Of a stretch of DNA of 36,896 bases, positions 8,207 through 15,240 are shown one piece after another. Where the stretch lies: the NCBI GenBank assembly GCA_000434235.1, contig FR892023.1, positions 117,221 to 154,116 of the forward strand. The letters are read 5' to 3'. The stretch comes from Alistipes sp. CAG:268 (lineage in GTDB: Bacteria > Bacteroidota > Bacteroidia > Bacteroidales > Rikenellaceae). Below the pieces are notes generated by a model. That model saw only the letters and a list, made by a program, of their open reading frames with translations, had not been told where the DNA came from and made no database searches. Made by a program: the position numbers and the translations under genes. Each line of letters begins with the position of its first letter. The stretch's first letter is position 1.

Positions 8207-8698
8207 ATGGACCTTTGTCACATATGTCACATACGAGCACTCCGCGCGGAAGAATACGGCAGGCTTAAGGAGTTTCTCTACGAAGCGATCTTTCTGCCGG
8301 ACGGCGCACAGCCCTTGCCTCGCGAAGTGACTGACGATCCGTCGCTGAGGATCTACTGGGAAGGGTTCGGCAGGGAGCCGGACGATCGGGCCCTGTGTGC
8401 CGAAGCAAAGGGACAGATCATCGGTGCAATCTGGTGCCGGATGTTGCCCGAGGGGTTCGGGCATGCGGATCGGCGGACACCGGAGCTGGCTCTGGCGGTT
8501 CTTGCGGCTTACAGGGCGCAAGGGATCGGGAGTCGATTGATCGGGCAGATGCTCGAGGCGCTGCGGGATGCCGGATATGCGCAGGTCTCGCTGGCCGTGC
8601 AGCAGGCCAACCGGGCACATCGGCTCTATCGCCGGTTCGGATTCGAAGTCATCCGGGAGACTCCCGAAGAATTCATCATGGTCAAATCGCTGCGGTAG
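8207..8698 (+). CDS. GNAT-family N-acetyltransferase
   Basis: A 163-residue acetyl-CoA-dependent acyltransferase. The acetyl-CoA-binding motif A is in PELALAVLAAYRAQGIGSRLIGQML (Q/RxxGxG/A as AQGIGS, residues about 105-110), followed by motif B (VSLAVQQANRAHRLYRRFGFEVI). The start at ATG 8207 is chosen by the family's length; an in-frame frame upstream to 8045 has no conserved content. The first codons contain a perfect 9-base tandem repeat encoding CHICHI. Substrate unknown. It lies in the same direction as the HTH gene, 168 bases downstream. Confidence 0.85.
   Translation: MDLCHICHIRALRAEEYGRLKEFLYEAIFLPDGAQPLPREVTDDPSLRIYWEGFGREPDDRALCAEAKGQIIGAIWCRMLPEGFGHADRRTPELALAVLAAYRAQGIGSRLIGQMLEALRDAGYAQVSLAVQQANRAHRLYRRFGFEVIRETPEEFIMVKSLR
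8216..8233 (+). repeat. Tandem 9-base repeat inside the acetyltransferase start
   Basis: TGTCACATA occurs twice in tandem, in frame, encoding Cys-His-Ile twice in the N-terminal residues of the acetyltransferase. Confidence 0.6.
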
Positions 8699-8979
8699 AA
8701 TCAACAACGCCGAGGAAGCACGCGCAGCAACCGGAGGCACTACGTACCGGCCGGGGTGAATAATCAACAGCAAAACCGGCCCCGGTAGCAAACAACCCCA
8801 CAACGACACGCAACCGTCCGGCTTTCCCGGGCCGTCATCCACAATCGGAAAAGAGATCGCGACAGGCGTTTGTCGAGAATCCGCCAGTTGCACGTGTCAC
8901 ACACAACCAAATAACAACATAACAACTTAAAAACACAAGCCTTCGCGGCAGCACGTAAGCCCAGAATGTGGGGACAAAA

Positions 8980-9007
8980 GTGAAATAATATTTATATTAT
9001 GTTAAAT
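8980..9007 (+). other. dif-like (XerC/XerD) candidate site
   Basis: The right half, TTATGTTAAAT at 8997-9007, is identical to the XerD-binding arm of the Escherichia coli dif site, and the adjoining 6-base centre TTTATA differs from the E. coli centre TGTATA at one base. The left half (GTGAAATAATA, 8980-8990) matches the XerC arm poorly, although an imperfect dyad (ATAATAT and ATATTAT around TT, 8985-9000) is present. Whether this functions as the chromosome dimer resolution site is untested inference. Confidence 0.35.
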
Positions 9008-9092
9008 AACGACAGCGGATAAGGTGACACAGCAGACATAACAACCCACTCATGGTGAGTTTCCTGAACACTTCGAGATACTCCAAACTCAA

Positions 9093-9114
9093 AACACGAA
9101 ACACGAAACACGAA
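9093..9114 (+). repeat. Three-copy tandem repeat of AACACGA
   Basis: The 7-base unit AACACGA is repeated three times within an A-rich noncoding stretch. No function is apparent. Confidence 0.55.
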
Positions 9115-9367
9115 AACGGAGACCTTATTATATATTGCAGCACACCGGCAACCACACATCGTCAAACATTTTACAGGATCAGAACCATGAGGCCAGCCGG
9201 TATACGTGCTGCTGCCCGAGACAACATTATCGACAAAAATACGTCAGAATCATATCTATCCCAGCACCTTACAGTCCATATGCCAAGGGAATGACCAGCC
9301 AATCACATGGGGAACAGCTCTCTCTCGTGAACGTGAATATAAGGTGTAAAATGTAGTCGAATATTTG

Positions 9368-9382
9368 GTTTATATTATAAAC
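9368..9382. repeat. Palindrome GTTTATATTATAAAC
   Basis: Seven-base perfect arms around one central base in a strongly AT-rich patch. It shares the 10-mer TTTATATTAT with the dif-like site about 380 bases upstream. Confidence 0.5.
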
Positions 9383-9871
9383 TTATTTATATTTACAAAG
9401 CGATACGGAGAAGACGGGCAAACCGATCGCAACGCTAAGAGCGCGAACAAGCAGTTCATCGGCCAGATGGTCCGCCCAAACTCGATTGACAAAGGAGCAA
9501 AGAGCACACGAAAAAAACATACAAATAACTGAAAAAGAATGATAAAACGGCCGTTGAAAGGCAACGGAAGCAACCGAAAAACATGATGACCGATGCAGAA
9601 AGCTGCAAGCCGCAGGCAAAGGACGGATGGACCGACGCAGCCGGTGAGACGGTGAAAGTGGGAAAAAGCGGTTCGAACCGACGGCAACGGGCGAAAAGGC
9701 TGCAGAACCGTAGGACGTTGGTCCGACACAAGGCGGCGGCATCAAGACACGAGCAACGAAACACAGGCAGAGAAGAACACAGTAGAGAAGCGCGGACAAA
9801 GGGATGCTGGCTGGAGAAAAACCGGCAGCAGTCCACAGGCACATCGAACCGAAAAACAAGACAACCGCAAG

Positions 9872-10537
9872 ATGATGACACGCAGGAAGAACTACCCTAC
9901 CGAACAGAAAACGATGCGGTCGGCGGCCATGCTGCTGGCCGGGATATCGCTCTTCATGACCTTTTTCATTGCCCTCTGGAGCTGGAACAACCCTGCCAGC
10001 TTCATCAGATACATAGGTATCGATCCATCGGCCCTCAAGATCCCGGAGGCCTGGATCCTGGCAGCAGCTGCGGCCGTCGGCTACATTGTCTGCACGGCCC
10101 GCATGATACCGACGGTGCGCCGGAATCTGTTCCGATTCAACGGCGCGCTCAAGTGGATTGCCGTATATGCGGCCTTCACGGGCGGCATCGTGGAGGAAAC
10201 GGTTTTCCGACGGATGCTGATGGAGTGGCTCGCCGACAATGGGATCAACACCCTCTGGCAGATCGGGATATCGGGCCTTGCATTCGGGCTGGTCCACATC
10301 TCGTGGGGACTGCTCGGCGGGATTTCGCGCATCGGAGCCGCATCAGCCCTGGCCACCACGGTTCTGGGGCTCCTGCTGGCCCTTGTCTACGTGGTTGCAG
10401 CCCGCAATGTCCTGCCCGCCATCGCGGCACACACGTTGATCAACCTCTTCGTGGAACCCTGGCTGATCGTGCATGCAATCGGCTCAGCACAAGGGCGCAA
10501 GGAGCCCCAAGAGGAAGCGGACTACCCTGCCCCATGA
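9872..10537 (+). CDS. CPBP-family intramembrane metalloprotease
   Basis: A 221-residue polytopic membrane protein of the CPBP (CAAX protease and bacteriocin-processing) family, related to Rce1. The catalytic motifs are present in order: EETVFRR (EExxxR), FGLVHISW (FxxxH-type) and HTLIN (HxxxN). About six membrane segments are visible, starting with AAMLLAGISLFMTFFIALW. Start could be ATG 9872, 9875 or 9914; the last gives a protein that begins directly at the first membrane segment. A long T-poor leader precedes it. Substrate unknown; family members handle prenylated proteins, bacteriocin immunity or secretion signals. Confidence 0.87.
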   Translation: MMTRRKNYPTEQKTMRSAAMLLAGISLFMTFFIALWSWNNPASFIRYIGIDPSALKIPEAWILAAAAAVGYIVCTARMIPTVRRNLFRFNGALKWIAVYAAFTGGIVEETVFRRMLMEWLADNGINTLWQIGISGLAFGLVHISWGLLGGISRIGAASALATTVLGLLLALVYVVAARNVLPAIAAHTLINLFVEPWLIVHAIGSAQGRKEPQEEADYPAP

Positions 10538-10612
10538 CCGGCACGAAACGGGGATAAGGCCCGACGGCAGGGGCGGAACAAAGCAAAGGACGAGCAGAAG
10601 ATGAATTTTTAC

Positions 10613-10620
10613 TATCTTTG
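10613..10620 (+). promoter_or_regulatory. -7 promoter box (TATCTTTG) of the metal ABC operon
   Basis: Exact consensus match, 20 bases before the ATG at 10640. It rules out an upstream in-frame ATG at 10601, which would lie before the transcription start. Confidence 0.7.
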
Positions 10621-10639
10621 CAGGAAAAATGTCCCGAGG

Positions 10640-11500
10640 ATGAAAAGATACCTGACCCTACTCGCCGCGGTGTGGCTGCTTGCCGGCTGCGCCGAACCCC
10701 CGAAAACGGAGGGCGACACGCTCTGTGTCTCGATCCTGCCGCTACGCAGCATCGTGGAAGGCATCGTCGGAGAGGACTTCCCGATCGAGGTGCTCGTACC
10801 GGCCGGGGCCAGCCCCGAGACGTTCGAACCGACACCCAGGCAGTTTGTCGAACTCAACCGGGCCCGCATGATCTTCAGCGTCGGGCTGATCGACTTCGAA
10901 CAGTCGCTGCTCCAAAAGCTCGAAGAGCGCGACAAGGTCGTCCCCCTGAGCCGGGGCATCGAACTCCTGGCCGGGTCGTGTGCACACATGCACGGCAACG
11001 ACGGGGAGCACGGGCATGCACACGGCATCGACCCCCACGTCTGGACCTCGCCGCGGGCGCTGTCGATCATGGCCCGCAACGCCTACGAGGCGATCCATGC
11101 CGCATGGCCCGACTCGACGAAATACACGCTCAACCACGAGAGGCTGCAGGAGCAGCTGCGCGAACTCGACCGGCGCACGGCCGCGAAGATCGAGAAGAGC
11201 GGAGTGGACTATTTCATCATCTACCACCCTGCCCTGACCTACTACGCCCGCGACTACGGCATCCGCCAGGAGGCCATCGAGGCCGACGGCAAGGAGCCCT
11301 CGGCACGCCGGCTCACGGAGCTCATCCGCCAGGCCCGCCGCGACGGGATACGCAGGATCTTCTACCAGAACCAGTTCCCGGCATCGGTCGTCGAGGTCAT
11401 CGCCCGCGACATCGATGCCGACTATGTGGAGATCGATCCGCTCCGGGAGGATGTGATCGCCAACATCGATGCAATAACCGATTCGATCGTCCGGCCATGA
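10640..11500 (+). CDS. Metal (Zn/Mn-type) ABC transporter substrate-binding lipoprotein
   Basis: A 286-residue cluster A-I metal-binding protein (ZnuA/TroA family) that captures zinc or manganese for import. It starts with a lipoprotein signal (MKRYLTLLAAVWLLAGC, Cys 17). Landmarks: GASPETFEPTPRQ (the His of many ZnuA proteins is Glu here), a His/Asp/Glu loop HMHGNDGEHGHAHG typical of zinc binders, DPHVWTSP, YHPALTYYARDYG, and the final strand DADYVEIDPL. The His-rich loop favours zinc, but manganese or iron cannot be excluded. It overlaps the ATPase gene by 4 bases (ATGA). A permease gene is missing nearby. Confidence 0.9.
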   Translation: MKRYLTLLAAVWLLAGCAEPPKTEGDTLCVSILPLRSIVEGIVGEDFPIEVLVPAGASPETFEPTPRQFVELNRARMIFSVGLIDFEQSLLQKLEERDKVVPLSRGIELLAGSCAHMHGNDGEHGHAHGIDPHVWTSPRALSIMARNAYEAIHAAWPDSTKYTLNHERLQEQLRELDRRTAAKIEKSGVDYFIIYHPALTYYARDYGIRQEAIEADGKEPSARRLTELIRQARRDGIRRIFYQNQFPASVVEVIARDIDADYVEIDPLREDVIANIDAITDSIVRP

Positions 11501-12267
11501 CCCTCGTTTCACTCCACCACGTCAGCGTCGCATACGACGGCTGCGAAGCACTCCGGGATGTCGATCTGCAGATCGATGACAGGGACTTTCTCGGAGTCAT
11601 CGGCCCCAACGGAGGCGGCAAGACAACCCTCGTGAAGGCCATACTCGGAACGGTGCCCTACACGGGCGAAATCGTCCTCTCGCCGGAGCTCTTCCGCGGC
11701 GAGGAGCGGCTGATCGGCTACATGCCCCAGCTGTCGGAATTCGACCGCGCATTCCCGATCTCGATCCTCGAGATCGTGCTCTCCGGGCTGCAGGGACGCC
11801 GCGGGTTCCGCTCGCGCTACACGAAAGCCGACCGGAACAAGGCCCTCGGTCTGCTCGAGGCTTCGGGAATCGCCGAAACGGCCCGCCACCCCGTGGGCGA
11901 AGTATCGGGCGGGCAGCTTCAGCGCGCCCTGCTCTGCCGCGCGGTGATCTCCGATCCGAAGCTGCTGATCCTCGACGAGCCCACGAATTTCGTGGACAAC
12001 CGCTTCGAAAAGGAGCTCTACAACACGCTCCGCACGCTGAACGACCGCATGGCGATCGTCGTCGTCTCGCACGACATCGGGACCATCACCAGCGTCGTCA
12101 AGGAGATCGTCTGCGTGAACCGCCGGGTGCACCGCCACCGGTCGAACATCCTCACCGAGGAGCAGCTGCGCAACTACGACTGCCCGATCCAGCTCCTCTC
12201 GCACGGCCACATCCCACACACCGTGCTGGAGCACCACCCCGGAGACGGGTGTTGCGACGAGGAGTGA
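11497..12267 (+). CDS. Metal ABC transporter ATP-binding protein
   Basis: A 256-residue ABC ATPase of the zinc/manganese importer type (ZnuC/TroB). Walker A is GPNGGGKTT, the Q-loop is YMPQ, the signature is VSGGQLQRA, Walker B is LLILDEPT and the switch His is in VVSHD. Its ATG overlaps the stop of the binding protein gene (ATGA), so translation is coupled. The C-terminus is unusually rich in His and Cys (HGHIPHTVLEHHPGDGCC), which may bind metal. No membrane permease follows; the next gene is an unrelated DUF4251 protein, so the permease must be encoded elsewhere or be absent. Confidence 0.93.
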   Translation: MTLVSLHHVSVAYDGCEALRDVDLQIDDRDFLGVIGPNGGGKTTLVKAILGTVPYTGEIVLSPELFRGEERLIGYMPQLSEFDRAFPISILEIVLSGLQGRRGFRSRYTKADRNKALGLLEASGIAETARHPVGEVSGGQLQRALLCRAVISDPKLLILDEPTNFVDNRFEKELYNTLRTLNDRMAIVVVSHDIGTITSVVKEIVCVNRRVHRHRSNILTEEQLRNYDCPIQLLSHGHIPHTVLEHHPGDGCCDEE

Positions 12268-12418
12268 CGCCTCACGGAAGGCGGTTTCCGGCATGAAAAC
12301 GCAATAACGGCACGGTGCCGACCGTTTATCTGACAGAGACGGAATCCGGGCAGCGATCCGGTGATCTGTGGAAGGATTGTTGCTGCGGTCCGGGTATCAA
12401 TCAAAAAACGGAGGTATT

Positions 12419-12994
12419 ATGATCAGGTCATTGTTTCTGATACTGGCGCTGGCCGCAGGATGGTCGGCCCAGGCACAAACCGAGAAGCGCATCATCCCGA
12501 AATCCCAACAGCAGGCTGCGGAGCAGCGCAAGACAGACAAACGGCTGGAGGAGATCCAGGACTCGATCGACTATGCGAAAGCCGTACAGGCGCTCGAGAA
12601 CCTCGAGTTCGTGGTCGAGGCCGACCAGCTGGTCTTCAAACGCGGGCAGAGCGCATTCGTGTCGTCATCGACGAACTTCATCTCGATGCACGACGACAAG
12701 ACCGTCGTGCAGGTGGCACCGTTCAACGGCGGCGGGCCGAACGGTGTAGGAGGCATCACGGTCGAGGGCCGCGCGTCGGACATCAAGCTGAAGACCGACA
12801 AACGCGGAAACTCCTACTTCACGATGAACGTCCTCGGCAACGGGATCTCGGCCATGGTGACCATCTCGATGGCCAAAGGGTCGAACCGCGCATCGGTGAC
12901 GGTAAATCCCAACTTCAACTCGAATCGGATTACGCTCAACGGCATACTGATACCGGCCGAGGAGTCGCGCGTCTTCAAGGGGAGGGCGTTCTGA
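12419..12994 (+). CDS. DUF4251 domain protein, secreted
   Basis: A 191-residue protein with a clear signal peptide (MIRSLFLILALAAGWSAQAQ, cleavage near residue 20). The mature part, with FVVEADQLVFKRGQSAFVSSSTNFISMHDD and GGITVEGRASDIKLKTDKRGNSYFTMNVLGNG, matches the DUF4251 family of Bacteroidetes periplasmic or outer-membrane-associated proteins of unknown function. The start at 12419 has GGAGG 5 bases upstream (12410-12414). It ends 60 bases before a strong hairpin terminator. The distance of 151 bases from the ABC ATPase gene suggests its own promoter. Confidence 0.87.
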   Translation: MIRSLFLILALAAGWSAQAQTEKRIIPKSQQQAAEQRKTDKRLEEIQDSIDYAKAVQALENLEFVVEADQLVFKRGQSAFVSSSTNFISMHDDKTVVQVAPFNGGGPNGVGGITVEGRASDIKLKTDKRGNSYFTMNVLGNGISAMVTISMAKGSNRASVTVNPNFNSNRITLNGILIPAEESRVFKGRAF

Positions 12995-13053
12995 CCACCA
13001 TGCGAACGGCCTTTTCTGGGGCCGGAACCGCCCGATGCCGGGATAACCAAACG

Positions 13054-13093
13054 AAAACGACGCAGGATCTTCGGATCCCTGCGTCGTTTTTTT
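13054..13093 (+). terminator. Rho-independent terminator after the DUF4251 gene
   Basis: AACGACGCAGG and CCTGCGTCGTT close a stem with an inner GATC pair and one bulged G, followed by a run of T (13087-13093). Confidence 0.88.
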
Positions 13094-13217
13094 CTGTCCG
13101 GCCCCGCCCTGCCCTCTCCCTGCACGGCGTCTGCCGCCGCAGGGAGCACTACCCTGCCGTCGGCACACCGACCGGGTCCGGTCCGAAAGACGGAGACGGG
13201 GAACGGCTCAAAGGGGA

Positions 13218-13508
13218 TTACTTCTTCTCGCCGTTGATGGCGCTCAGCTTCTCGAAGAGCTTGCCGAACTCGGCGTCCATCTCGGCGCGCAGGGCTGCAT
13301 AGTGCTTGCGCACGAGCGAGCGGTTGTGCGGCTCGGCCGGATTCATCGCCTTGGAGAAGAGCGTGTTGCGCAAGGCAACGGCCTCCTGCATCACTGCAAA
13401 GATCTCCTGCTCCTTCGACGGCTGGAAGCAGATCGCCATATCGCAGTCGAATACGACCTCTTCGAGGCAGTAGTCGATCTCCTTTTTCAGGACTCGTAAA
13501 TTTGCCAT
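13218..13508 (-). CDS. Conserved small protein of Bacteroidetes (unknown function)
   Basis: A 96-residue, mostly helical, acidic and probably cytoplasmic protein beginning MANLRVLKKEIDYCLEEVVFDCDMAICFQPSKE. The pattern of two Cys/Asp pairs (YCLEEVVFDCDM) and the helical C-terminal half (HYAALRAEMDAEFGKLFEKLSAINGEKK) is familiar from uncharacterised Bacteroidetes proteins. A TATCTTTG box lies upstream on the minus strand at 13539-13546. It is convergent with the DUF4251 gene, separated by a hairpin at about 13054-13093. No function can be assigned. Confidence 0.8.
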   Translation of the reverse strand: MANLRVLKKEIDYCLEEVVFDCDMAICFQPSKEQEIFAVMQEAVALRNTLFSKAMNPAEPHNRSLVRKHYAALRAEMDAEFGKLFEKLSAINGEKK

Positions 13509-13538
13509 TTCGTTTATCGTTTAAAAATTTGTTGAAGG

Positions 13539-13569
13539 CAAAGATAGGAAATCCTTTCGGATTATCCAA
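13539..13569 (-). promoter_or_regulatory. Promoter of the 96-residue protein gene
   Basis: On the minus strand the -33 element TTGG (13569-13566) and the -7 box TATCTTTG (13546-13539) are separated by 19 bases, the usual Bacteroidetes spacing. Confidence 0.65.
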
Positions 13570-13670
13570 TTATTTTCCAGGAAGCCAACATGCAAAAACG
13601 CATCCAGTCGGCATACGGAAGACGACCGTCACCAACGGAATGAAGCGGACGGGGGAAAGAAACATTTTCG

Positions 13671-13678
13671 TATCTTTG
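13671..13678 (+). promoter_or_regulatory. -7 promoter box (TATCTTTG) of the first AraC gene
   Basis: Exact consensus match, 14 bases before ATG 13693 and 32 before ATG 13711. Confidence 0.6.
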
Positions 13679-13692
13679 CCTTCAGCAACAAC

Positions 13693-14556
13693 ATGCCGCC
13701 CAACACGCACATGATCAGAATGCCCGAACACAGAACCTCCGACCTGTCAGATTGCGGGTTCGCACTGAAGGAGATCCGCCCCGAACAGGCGCAGCCCCCG
13801 ATCGACTACACGCACCGCGACGAATATTTCGTCTTCGGGGTCATCGAGCAGGGTTCATGTCTGCTCGAAATCGACGTTCGGGAGCTTTGCTGCACACAAG
13901 GGACTGTCGTGGTGCTCCTCCCCGAACAGGTCCATACGTTCCTTCGGGCAGAGCGGATGGAGGGTTACATGCTTGCGGTCGATCCGGTATTCGTGGATGA
14001 GGCGACACGACTCATCTTCGAACAATATGCCCTCGACACGAAACCCGTAGCGGTGGAGAAACCTCAGCGCAACGAACTGGCCCGGCTGCATGCGATGCTG
14101 AAGAAGAGGATGAATGCGGCACCGGCCGATGAAACGGAGCGGGCGGTGGTCAGGCATCTCGCAGGGGCAATGGTCGCCATCATCGCCGGAGTGTTGCAGC
14201 ACCGGGCCGGACAACGGTCCGGCAACCCGCGGATGATCGGGCTGACGCTCGAATTCAAAACGCAGCTCAAACAGTTCGTACACATCAGCAGAAGCCCGGC
14301 CTTCTATGCCGAACGGATGCACGTATCTGTCGCCTACCTGAACGAAGCGGTCAGGAAGACAACCGGGGTGAGCGCAACAAGGAACATACGGAACGAAATT
14401 GTCATCCGCGCCAAGCGGATGCTCGCACACTCCCGGACCGACATACAGGAGATCGCACGCGAACTGGGATTCGAAGACTGCGCCTACTTCTCCCGTCTCT
14501 TCTCGTCAGTAACGCACGTCAGCCCCTCCGAATTCAGGAAAAGATACCCCGAATAG
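13693..14556 (+). CDS. AraC-family transcriptional regulator
   Basis: A 287-residue protein with an N-terminal cupin-like sensory half (HRDEYFVFGVIEQGSCLLEIDVRE, TVVVLLPEQVHTFL) and a C-terminal double helix-turn-helix (FYAERMHVSVAYLNEAVRKTTGVSATRNIRNEIVIRAKRML, then IQEIARELGFEDCAYFSRLFSSVTHVSPSEFRKRYPE). This is the standard AraC arrangement, and the second helix-turn-helix is highly typical. The start could also be ATG 13711. The gene lies immediately upstream of the DUF4405-type membrane protein, with a pair of direct repeats between them that fit an AraC operator, so it probably controls that gene. Confidence 0.92.
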   Translation: MPPNTHMIRMPEHRTSDLSDCGFALKEIRPEQAQPPIDYTHRDEYFVFGVIEQGSCLLEIDVRELCCTQGTVVVLLPEQVHTFLRAERMEGYMLAVDPVFVDEATRLIFEQYALDTKPVAVEKPQRNELARLHAMLKKRMNAAPADETERAVVRHLAGAMVAIIAGVLQHRAGQRSGNPRMIGLTLEFKTQLKQFVHISRSPAFYAERMHVSVAYLNEAVRKTTGVSATRNIRNEIVIRAKRMLAHSRTDIQEIARELGFEDCAYFSRLFSSVTHVSPSEFRKRYPE

Positions 14557-14584
14557 TCCAAACATTGCCCCGATCCGTCCAACC
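14556..14584 (+). promoter_or_regulatory. Direct repeat, candidate AraC-type operator
   Basis: GTCCAAAC (14556-14563) and GTCCAACC (14577-14584) are direct repeats with a 21-base period, two turns of the helix, ending 20 bases before a TACCTTTG -7 box. This geometry suits an AraC-family activator that replaces or contacts a weak -33 element. Inference. Confidence 0.5.
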
Positions 14585-14604
14585 GGAGCGAGGGTCGGAA
14601 ACCA

Positions 14605-14612
14605 TACCTTTG
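14605..14612 (+). promoter_or_regulatory. -7 promoter box (TACCTTTG) of the DUF4405-type gene
   Basis: Consensus TAnnTTTG, 32 bases before ATG 14645. No good -33 element was seen, which is compatible with dependence on an activator. Confidence 0.6.
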
Positions 14613-14644
14613 CAGGCGGAACAACGTACCTAACAAGACACGAC

Positions 14645-15127
14645 ATGGTTACCGACAGAAAAACATTGCTGCGCACGGACCGAACGCTGGTCCCACTCTC
14701 CCTGCTGACCGTCTGGTCCGGACTGGAACTCCATGCGGCCGGGCATTCTGCCCGTCCTGATGCGATCGGCACGTGGTCCGCCGTACACATCGCCGCGAGT
14801 GCTGCTTTCACGGCTGCATCGATCCTCCACATCGTCCACCACCGGAAATGGTATACGGCGCTTGCCGGCGGAATCGGCGGCCGAAGCAGAATGACCCTCC
14901 TGCTCTCGGTCTGCTTCCTTGCTGCGGCACTCTCGGGCATCGCCGCTCTCTTCGACGACGGTTCGGGGCTCTTTCACTACAAGACCGGATTGCTGCTCCT
15001 GCCCGTCGGTCTGCTGCACCTGCTCAAACGGTTGCGCATCCTGACCGGACGAGGCTCCGAAAAGCGGGTCCGGCACGCCTCGGGAAGAGACCGTTCCAAC
15101 GGACAGGCAGGTCCCGGGCTGCGGTAA
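14645..15127 (+). CDS. DUF4405-type membrane protein
   Basis: A 160-residue protein with four membrane segments. The segment WSAVHIAASAAFTAASILHIVHHRKW, in which His residues line a helix, resembles DUF4405, a cytochrome b-like family that may bind haem; the second His-containing helix is around LFHYKTGLLLLPVGLLHLL. Haem binding is inferred from these histidines, not shown. The C-terminal 25 residues are basic. It is preceded by an AraC regulator, a -7 box at 14605-14612 and a direct repeat, and followed by a bidirectional terminator. The start is the first ATG after the promoter. Confidence 0.7.
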   Translation: MVTDRKTLLRTDRTLVPLSLLTVWSGLELHAAGHSARPDAIGTWSAVHIAASAAFTAASILHIVHHRKWYTALAGGIGGRSRMTLLLSVCFLAAALSGIAALFDDGSGLFHYKTGLLLLPVGLLHLLKRLRILTGRGSEKRVRHASGRDRSNGQAGPGLR

Positions 15128-15174
15128 GGAGACCAAGAGCGCACCATCCGGCCAAAAGAGAGACCGGAAAAGAC

Positions 15175-15214
15175 ACGAGCCCCGGGATTCCTTACGGATC
15201 CCGGGGCTCGTTTC
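15175..15214. terminator. Bidirectional terminator between the DUF4405-type gene and argS
   Basis: A 14-bp perfect GC-rich stem, ACGAGCCCCGGGAT (15175-15188) with its complement (15198-15211), followed by TTT on the plus strand. It lies between two convergent genes. Confidence 0.8.
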
Positions 15215-15240
15215 AGGACCGAGACAGTCAGCCTCCGGAG

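Larger units (their letters stand above)
8699..9871. other. Long gene-poor interval
   Basis: Nearly 1.2 kb without a convincing gene on either strand. The first part has an imperfect GC hairpin near 8742-8790. The centre (about 8890-9400) is A-rich with a dif-like sequence (8980-9007), a 7-base tandem repeat (9093-9114) and a palindrome (9368-9382). The last 490 bases are strongly T-poor on the plus strand, like a long leader of the protease gene. Short open frames at 9052-9294 and on the minus strand at 9370-9729 have no protein-like features and are not called. Confidence 0.5.

Noticed and set aside
8834..8842. TCATCCACA, one mismatch to a DnaA box, as part of a possible replication origin
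   Set aside because: A single near-match; no cluster of boxes and no dnaA or other origin-associated gene in the window.
9052..9294. An 80-codon frame in the gene-poor interval
   Set aside because: No membrane, helix or family pattern, and a start in a region with a simple tandem repeat. It fits a chance frame.
8991..9378. The 10-mer TTTATATTAT at 8991-9000 and 9369-9378 as ends of a small inserted element
   Set aside because: The similarity stops after ten A/T bases and no recombinase or further shared sequence is present.
9370..9729. Overlapping minus-strand frames with Phe/Leu-rich translations
   Set aside because: They arise from the T-poor plus strand, which makes T-rich codons on the minus strand; there is no start-site signal.
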